A stretch of DNA of 18,613 nucleotides from an uncultured Actinomyces sp. (GTDB taxonomy: Bacteria; Actinomycetota; Actinomycetes; Actinomycetales; Actinomycetaceae): the NCBI GenBank assembly GCA_900554605.1, contig USHU01000003.1, positions 1 through 18,613 on the forward strand, in the 5' to 3' direction. Shown here piece after piece: positions 15,171-18,613 of this stretch (position 1 is the first letter of the stretch; every line of letters starts with the position of its first letter). The position numbers and the translations under genes are program-made. The notes below the pieces were generated by a model. That model saw only the letters and a list, made by a program, of their open reading frames with translations. It did no database searches and was not told the origin of the DNA.

Positions 15171-15561
15171 TTTCTTCCTTACGGCTGTGATCTTTCCCCT
15201 GTCGATCTGTCCAATGAATGAAAACAGTGGCAGTCTTCCGAGATTGAAGCGTGAAAAGAAGGACTACCTTGATGGTCTGTCCGGGCTCCAAGAGGCTATA
15301 TACTTCATGATTTTGATTGAGCTTTACCAGGCCATGGTCGTTGTCGTATTCATGAGTAATTCGAATATTAAAAAGAGGAGTTTCTCCAGTATTTTGGAAC
15401 CATACGTAAGTTTTTCCAGAAGTAATTTGGTTGTAGGTTATCTTCACATCAGTGACGCGAGACTCTCGGACTGCTCTTATTTTCCTTCCGATATATTTAA
15501 AAAGAGCAGATATTGCTACAACAATTAGTCCAGCGACAACCGAGATGACAATTGCCCGCAT
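15160..15561 (-). CDS. Membrane-anchored small protein with predicted beta-rich domain
   Basis: A 133-residue protein with one N-terminal transmembrane helix (about residues 3-22, IVISVVAGLIVVAISALF), then a basic stretch (KYIGRKIRAVRESR) and a domain of alternating hydrophobic strands (VKITYNQITSGKTYVWFQNT, PLFNIRITHEYDN, GQTIKVVLLFTL, TATVFIHWTD). The NTGETPLFNI pattern is common in immunoglobulin-like or beta-sandwich domains exposed outside the membrane. The basic stretch directly after the helix could also mean a cytosolic C-terminus. No family assigned. ATG 15561 has GAGGAG upstream at about 8 nt. It converges on the hsdR unit and overlaps the 30-codon frame by 11 bp. AT-richer than the flanks. 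Confidence 0.65.
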   Translation of the reverse strand: MRAIVISVVAGLIVVAISALFKYIGRKIRAVRESRVTDVKITYNQITSGKTYVWFQNTGETPLFNIRITHEYDNDHGLVKLNQNHEVYSLLEPGQTIKVVLLFTLQSRKTATVFIHWTDRQGKDHSRKEEINQ

Positions 15562-15987
15562 TTCGTTTCTCCTCAGTTTGTGGTCCTACTTTCTAAATGG
15601 ACCTGTTTATTGAATGACAATAACTTCAGTACGAGTACGTCTTGTAAGGGATGTTTTCAACGCCCTCTGGCCCCAATGTATGGCTGAAAAACGCGGACGG
15701 TAGAGGTATGTCTTCTCTAGTTATGCTATCCGTAGTTGTCGCGACGGATTCCAAAAGTTTTCGGGTTATTGGGCTTGGCTATGAATCTTTGAATCCGAAG
15801 TGCTGTGAAGGCAGAAGGTTTAATTACAAGCTTATCCTTTATCTGTTCTTTTTCGGTTTACTCATCATTGAGGAATCGCATGTATGAAACTGTATTGCTC
15901 TGGAAGGCCTGTTTGCCACTTCATCTTTGCTTATCTCCATGCAAACTCCAATTTTGGCGGGTTTTTCTCAAGAAAAACCGAAGAAGG
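15562..15987. other. Low-GC gap with broken minus-strand reading frames
   Basis: There is no intact gene with a ribosome-binding site in these 426 bp. On the minus strand two frames read like pieces of protein: one ending SHTLGPEGVENIPYKTYSY at TGA 15626-15628 and open back to a TAG at 15779-15781, and another upstream in a different frame (KLVIKPSAFTALRIQRFIAK followed by PNNPKTF, ending near 15736). They overlap in a way that suggests a frameshifted relic. An open plus-strand frame at 15651-15887 lacks a ribosome site and protein-like composition. I see this as decayed DNA, possibly also containing the promoter of the membrane-protein gene at 15561. Confidence 0.35.
15960..15979 (-). terminator. 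Possible terminator of the macrodomain operon
   Basis: GGTTTTTCT (15960-15968) and AGAAAAACC (15971-15979) form a 9-bp inverted repeat nine bases past the stop of the 256-aa gene. The stem is A/T-rich and lacks a T run, so the call is weak. Confidence 0.4.
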
Positions 15988-16758
15988 TCAGATTCGGTTT
16001 CGGTGTAAGGCCCCAAACACCTCCGCCGCATTCTGCCAATTCACACCATCGCTTCCGTGCCACCAGTTCAATGGATAGGACAGGCTCTGCCGGAGATCAC
16101 CGGTGTCACGCTCCAGCGGGGGAGTGAATGAATGCCGAAAACCGGGGTGCCCTGGCGCCTCGAGAATCCCGCAGATTCCTAGAGTCTCGACGATCCCAAC
16201 GGCCTCCGCTTGGTTGCAGGGGAGTAACTTCGCGGTGCGGATAGCGGTCGCTAAGGCTGTGCCACTGGCCTCGTCCTCCATGGAATCAGCCAGCTCCAAG
16301 ATCGACCGCAAAATTTCCACATCAACATCACTCGCAGTCCGCCGCTCCATCGACGCGAACTGCTCCAAGTAAAAGATCGGCTTCCCGATCGTTCCCCAAA
16401 TGCCGCCGCCCTTGTGCTTCACCCAGTTAAAGAAGGTAGCCGTCAGCTTCTCCGGAAGCTCCTGTGTCCGGCCTCGGTCATAAGAAAACCAACTGCGCGC
16501 ATACACATAGGACGCCAAAATATAGCGGTAATCTACGTCGCGTGAGGACAAGCTATATAAAAACGCCTGCGCCACATCCTCTAGAGACATAGCATCGAAA
16601 CAGTGCGTCAGGACATCAAGCGCCTGATCGAGAGTAATCGGCCGATCCTCAACAACGACGCCCATCTTCCGGGCATACGCAAGTTCCTCAGCACTCACCG
16701 AATGCTTCTTCCGATCGTCCATCAAACGATTCAGAATCTGAACAGCCTTCTTATCCAC
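15988..16758 (-). CDS. Unrecognised 256-aa protein in the zinc-macrodomain operon
   Basis: I do not recognise a family. The protein is mostly helical and soluble, without signal or membrane segments. Distinct stretches are FFNWVKHKGGGIWGTIGKPI, FYLEQFASMERRT, a helical pair region with LELADSMEDEASGTALATAI, and a C-terminal part with HPGFRHSFTPPLER and YPLNWWHGSDGVNW, whose Trp/His/Asp-rich motif looks conserved or catalytic rather than structural. Start: GTG 16758 with GGGCGGGG at about 5 nt; a TTG at 16776 lies farther upstream without a site. It follows the macrodomain gene by 39 nt on the same strand, so it is probably co-transcribed and may act in ADP-ribosylation, as substrate, modifier or NAD-related enzyme; that role is inference from position only. 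Confidence 0.75.
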   Translation of the reverse strand: MDKKAVQILNRLMDDRKKHSVSAEELAYARKMGVVVEDRPITLDQALDVLTHCFDAMSLEDVAQAFLYSLSSRDVDYRYILASYVYARSWFSYDRGRTQELPEKLTATFFNWVKHKGGGIWGTIGKPIFYLEQFASMERRTASDVDVEILRSILELADSMEDEASGTALATAIRTAKLLPCNQAEAVGIVETLGICGILEAPGHPGFRHSFTPPLERDTGDLRQSLSYPLNWWHGSDGVNWQNAAEVFGALHRNRI

Positions 16759-16797
16759 GCTTGCCCCGCCCTTCAAAGTGCCAGGAGCGCTAAAACC

Positions 16798-17586
16798 CTA
16801 GAACCCCAGCAGCCTGCGATAAATCGCCTCGTCCTCATCCGAGAACACATCAAACACAACAACCATTGGGGACCGGGTCGCAGTGAGCCACTGATTCACC
16901 ACATCCACAGCGACCTCGGCAGCGGCCTGCTTCGGGTAGCCAAAAACCCCCGTTGAAATACAGCAGAAGGCAAGCGAACCCATCCCGCTTTCCTGCGCTA
17001 AATCCAGGCAATTCAGGTACGAGCTCATCAGCTCGAAACGATGCATGTCAGCGTCCTCGCCGGCGGGCACAATCGGCCCGACCGTATGAATCACGCGCTG
17101 CGAAGGCAGGTTATACGCCCCCGTAATCTTTGCCCTGCCTGTCGGCTCCTCGTGCCCCTGCTCCTCCATGAGCTGGGCGCACTCCAAACGCAACTGGATG
17201 CCCGCAAAGGTATGAATCGCATTATCAATACACGCATGCCCAGGCTCCCAGCACCCCAGCATCTGCGAGTTCGCCGCGTTGACAATCGCATCCGCCGCGA
17301 GCCTCGTAATGTCACCCTGCCACAGGCGAATGTTCGGGTGCAGGGGCGCGACCTCGGCCTCGTCAATGGAAACAACGCCGTCCCCGGCAATCAACTCACT
17401 GAGCAACTGATCCTGCAAAGCCAGCCACTGCGGCGAGGCGGGCATGGGCGGGCGCGTGTTGACCAGCGCGCGGAACTGCTCCCACATCTCATCGACACTC
17501 GTTGGCGCGGGCACGTCGATACCGCGCTCCTCGCACAGTCCCGCAATCAGCGGGGTTAACAACTCAAGCATCCGGCTGGGCCACAT
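16798..17586 (-). CDS. Zinc-dependent macrodomain protein-ADP-ribose hydrolase (Zn-Macro, SirTM-linked type)
   Basis: A 262-residue macrodomain enzyme that should remove ADP-ribose from modified proteins in the cytosol. An N-terminal helical region (1-85) precedes the macro fold: IRLWQGDITRLAADAIVNAAN (86-106) is the ADP-ribose-binding start, ISTGVFGYP (210-218) the phosphate loop. The insertion GCWEPGHACIDNAIH (111-125) carries Cys112, His117 and Cys119, the zinc ligands that define the Zn-Macro class found beside SirTM sirtuins in Firmicutes and Actinobacteria. I chose ATG 17586, which has GGGAAAGGA 6 nt upstream, giving the usual family length; the frame continues to GTG 17721 without support. 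Followed at 39 nt by the 256-aa gene. A SirTM-like gene lies upstream in the same orientation, interrupted by a reverse acetyltransferase gene. Confidence 0.9.
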   Translation of the reverse strand: MWPSRMLELLTPLIAGLCEERGIDVPAPTSVDEMWEQFRALVNTRPPMPASPQWLALQDQLLSELIAGDGVVSIDEAEVAPLHPNIRLWQGDITRLAADAIVNAANSQMLGCWEPGHACIDNAIHTFAGIQLRLECAQLMEEQGHEEPTGRAKITGAYNLPSQRVIHTVGPIVPAGEDADMHRFELMSSYLNCLDLAQESGMGSLAFCCISTGVFGYPKQAAAEVAVDVVNQWLTATRSPMVVVFDVFSDEDEAIYRRLLGF

Positions 17587-17723
17587 AAGCATTCCTTTCC
17601 CAAAAGACGAGGGGTGACAACAGTCTAGTTCTACGGCGGTGATAGGTTCACGCTGTTTGACCAACATGTACGCGAACCCGGATGGCGTATGGGTTTTACG
17701 CTCTGACAGTCTCAGCGCCACCC

Positions 17724-17759
17724 GATTACCGCCACTGGCGGTATAAATTGGCGGTAATC
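17724..17759. promoter_or_regulatory. Palindromic operator with three TGGCGGTA half-sites
   Basis: TACCGCCA (17727-17734), C, TGGCGGTA (17736-17743) is a perfect 17-bp palindrome, and a third copy TGGCGGTA lies at 17749-17756, 13 bp on. GATTACCGCCA (17724-17734) and TGGCGGTAATC (17749-17759) are also perfect 11-bp inverted arms. TATAAA (17742-17747) sits between the second and third half-sites. The element lies between the divergent macrodomain and acetyltransferase genes. Confidence 0.7.
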
Positions 17760-17879
17760 AATCTGCAGTGGGGTAAGTAAGCGACTTGTAGACTTGCTCG
17801 CGCGTGTCACTCGTGCGCTGCTATTGGTACATTGATCGTGAAAATGGCGCTTATTCCTAGGCAGACAAGGAGTCCGACA

Positions 17880-18425
17880 ATGAGGTACGCCAAGACGGTG
17901 ATACTAAAGGGCAGGGTGGAACTCCTGGTAAGGAACGCCGTCGCCTCGGACGCCCGCGTTCTGCGCGAGACCACGCAACGCACGCATGCGGAAACTGACT
18001 ATCTGCTGTCCTACCCGGACGAGCAGAGCGCCGACGATGAACAAGAAGCCCGCTCCCTGGAAGAAACAGAACGCAGTGGCAACGAGGTTGAACTCCTTGC
18101 CGTGATCGACGGGCACATCGTTGGAAGTGCGGGAGTTTCAGCAGTGCGCAGTAGGCGTAAGGTTGTGCACCGGGCGCGTTTTGGGATCAGCATCCTCAAG
18201 GAGTACTGGGGGATGGGGATCGGCCGGGCGCTGATCGAAGCGAGCATTGACTGTGCTCAGCAGGCGGGCTACACCCAGCTTGAGCTCGAAGTGGTGGCGG
18301 ACAACGAACGGGCGGTGTCCCTTTACCGTCGCGCAGGCTTCGAGGAATACGGGCGCAACCCCCGAGGCTACCGGTCCGCGTCTGCGGGCTACCAAGAACT
18401 CGTGTACATGAGGCTAGAACTGTAG
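17880..18425 (+). CDS. GNAT-family N-acetyltransferase
   Basis: A 181-residue GCN5-related acetyltransferase, which transfers an acetyl group from acetyl-CoA to an amine. The acetyl-CoA site is clear: FGISILKEYWGMGIGRALIE (motif A, with the G-x-G-x-G/A-type loop at GMGIGRA) followed by motif B ELEVVADNERAVSLYRRAGF and EEYG-R. The N-terminal third has an acidic region (DEQSADDEQEARSLEETERS) typical of the YhhY/ribosomal-type GNATs; the substrate is unknown. ATG 17880 is preceded by AAGGAG at 7 nt; the frame is open to TTG 17832 without support. It lies divergent to the macrodomain gene and convergent (16 nt apart) with the sirtuin-like gene, so it interrupts what would otherwise be a sirtuin-macrodomain operon. 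Confidence 0.92.
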   Translation: MRYAKTVILKGRVELLVRNAVASDARVLRETTQRTHAETDYLLSYPDEQSADDEQEARSLEETERSGNEVELLAVIDGHIVGSAGVSAVRSRRKVVHRARFGISILKEYWGMGIGRALIEASIDCAQQAGYTQLELEVVADNERAVSLYRRAGFEEYGRNPRGYRSASAGYQELVYMRLEL

Positions 18426-18441
18426 CGCTCCGAAGGTGGGC

Positions 18442-18613
18442 CTAGCCCTGTCGTACTTGCAGAGCTAGGGTGAGCGCCTCGTGGATATCCCCATTGATGA
18501 GGATCGAGCGATCGCGGATCTCAGCGGGTGCCTGCGCCTGCCCGAAGTTCACGCACGCGTAAGTCGCCGAGGCATTAGCGTAGGTCTGCTTCCAGAACGG
18601 GTACTTGATAATC
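18442..18613 (-). CDS. Macrodomain-linked sirtuin (SirTM)-like protein, C-terminal end, partial
   Basis: Fifty-six C-terminal residues of a gene entering from the right edge: IIKYPFWKQTYANASATYAC, VNFGQAQAPAEIRDRSILIN and GDIHEALTLALQVRQG, then TAG. This ending resembles the tail of the class M sirtuins (SirTM), NAD-dependent protein ADP-ribosyltransferases that sit next to zinc macrodomain genes; the same segment is annotated elsewhere as Sir2-family deacetylase. The NAD-binding core lies outside the window, so catalytic residues cannot be checked. Its orientation matches the macrodomain gene 0.85 kb downstream, supporting the pairing. Identification from a tail alone is less secure than the others. 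Confidence 0.65.
   Translation of the reverse strand, partial: IIKYPFWKQTYANASATYACVNFGQAQAPAEIRDRSILINGDIHEALTLALQVRQG

Noticed and set aside
15651..15887. 78-codon plus-strand frame in the low-GC gap
   Set aside because: No ribosome-binding site, no conserved-looking motif; the opposite strand shows more protein-like, though broken, sequence.
17041..17559. 172-codon plus-strand frame opposite the macrodomain gene
   Set aside because: Arg/His/Leu-rich antisense shadow over the conserved macro fold.
17587..17721. Longer N-terminus for the macrodomain protein from GTG 17721
   Set aside because: ATG 17586 has a good ribosome site and gives the usual family length; the extra 45 residues look non-coding and would reach into the operator region.
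1..18613. CRISPR array, tRNA, rRNA, transposase or integrase genes
   Set aside because: I looked for regular repeats, tRNA-like cloverleaf sequence and DDE or tyrosine-recombinase motifs and saw none.

Overview
The window looks like chromosomal DNA from a moderately high-GC actinobacterium. The housekeeping gene ends, GTG/TTG start use and the actinobacterial style of several proteins suggest an Actinomyces/Schaalia-type host; this is inference, since there is no rRNA or other marker gene. It is an accessory region: a defence island between the 3' end of guaA and the 3' end of a macrodomain-linked sirtuin (SirTM) gene.

Layout. (1) 1-665: the last 46 codons of guaA, then a 458-bp AT-rich insert with an orphan, probably frameshifted small gene. 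The insert is bounded by a 14-bp near-perfect repeat of the guaA end, so it looks like the remnant of an element integrated at guaA. The presumed guaA terminator sits beyond the second repeat. (2) 805-4728, minus strand: a compact operon mcrB (EVE/PUA-like N-domain plus McrB AAA+ GTPase), mcrC (PD-(D/E)xK nuclease), a polytopic membrane protein and a SAM-dependent methyltransferase. (3) 4959-6170: a TetR-family regulator with a 25-bp palindromic operator, overlapped by a four-helix membrane protein and closed by a terminator. (4) 6252-8452: a DEDDh exonuclease with a C-terminal BRCT domain, convergent with an AbiH-family abortive-infection gene. (5) 8729-15170: a complete type I restriction-modification locus, hsdM-hsdS-(DUF2188 gene on the opposite strand)-hsdR, followed by a 30-codon frame overlapping the hsdR stop. 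(6) 15160-15980: a membrane-anchored small protein and a low-GC stretch with broken reading frames. (7) 15988-18613: a zinc-macrodomain ADP-ribosyl hydrolase and an unrecognised 256-aa protein (one transcription unit), a GNAT acetyltransferase on the other strand, and the C-terminal end of what reads as a SirTM sirtuin.

How it works together. McrBC attacks modified foreign DNA, HsdMSR attacks unmodified DNA, and AbiH is expected to act in abortive infection; the exonuclease-BRCT gene may be a DNA-repair or defence accessory. The right-hand part resembles the SirTM/Zn-macrodomain reversible protein ADP-ribosylation system, here without its usual lipoyl-carrier partners in view and with an uncharacterised extra protein. 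The most notable non-coding signals are the guaA repeat pair, a 12-bp tandem repeat in the central spacer of hsdS that could change its DNA specificity, two dyads between the DUF2188 gene and hsdR, and a triple TGGCGGTA element between the macrodomain gene and the acetyltransferase gene.
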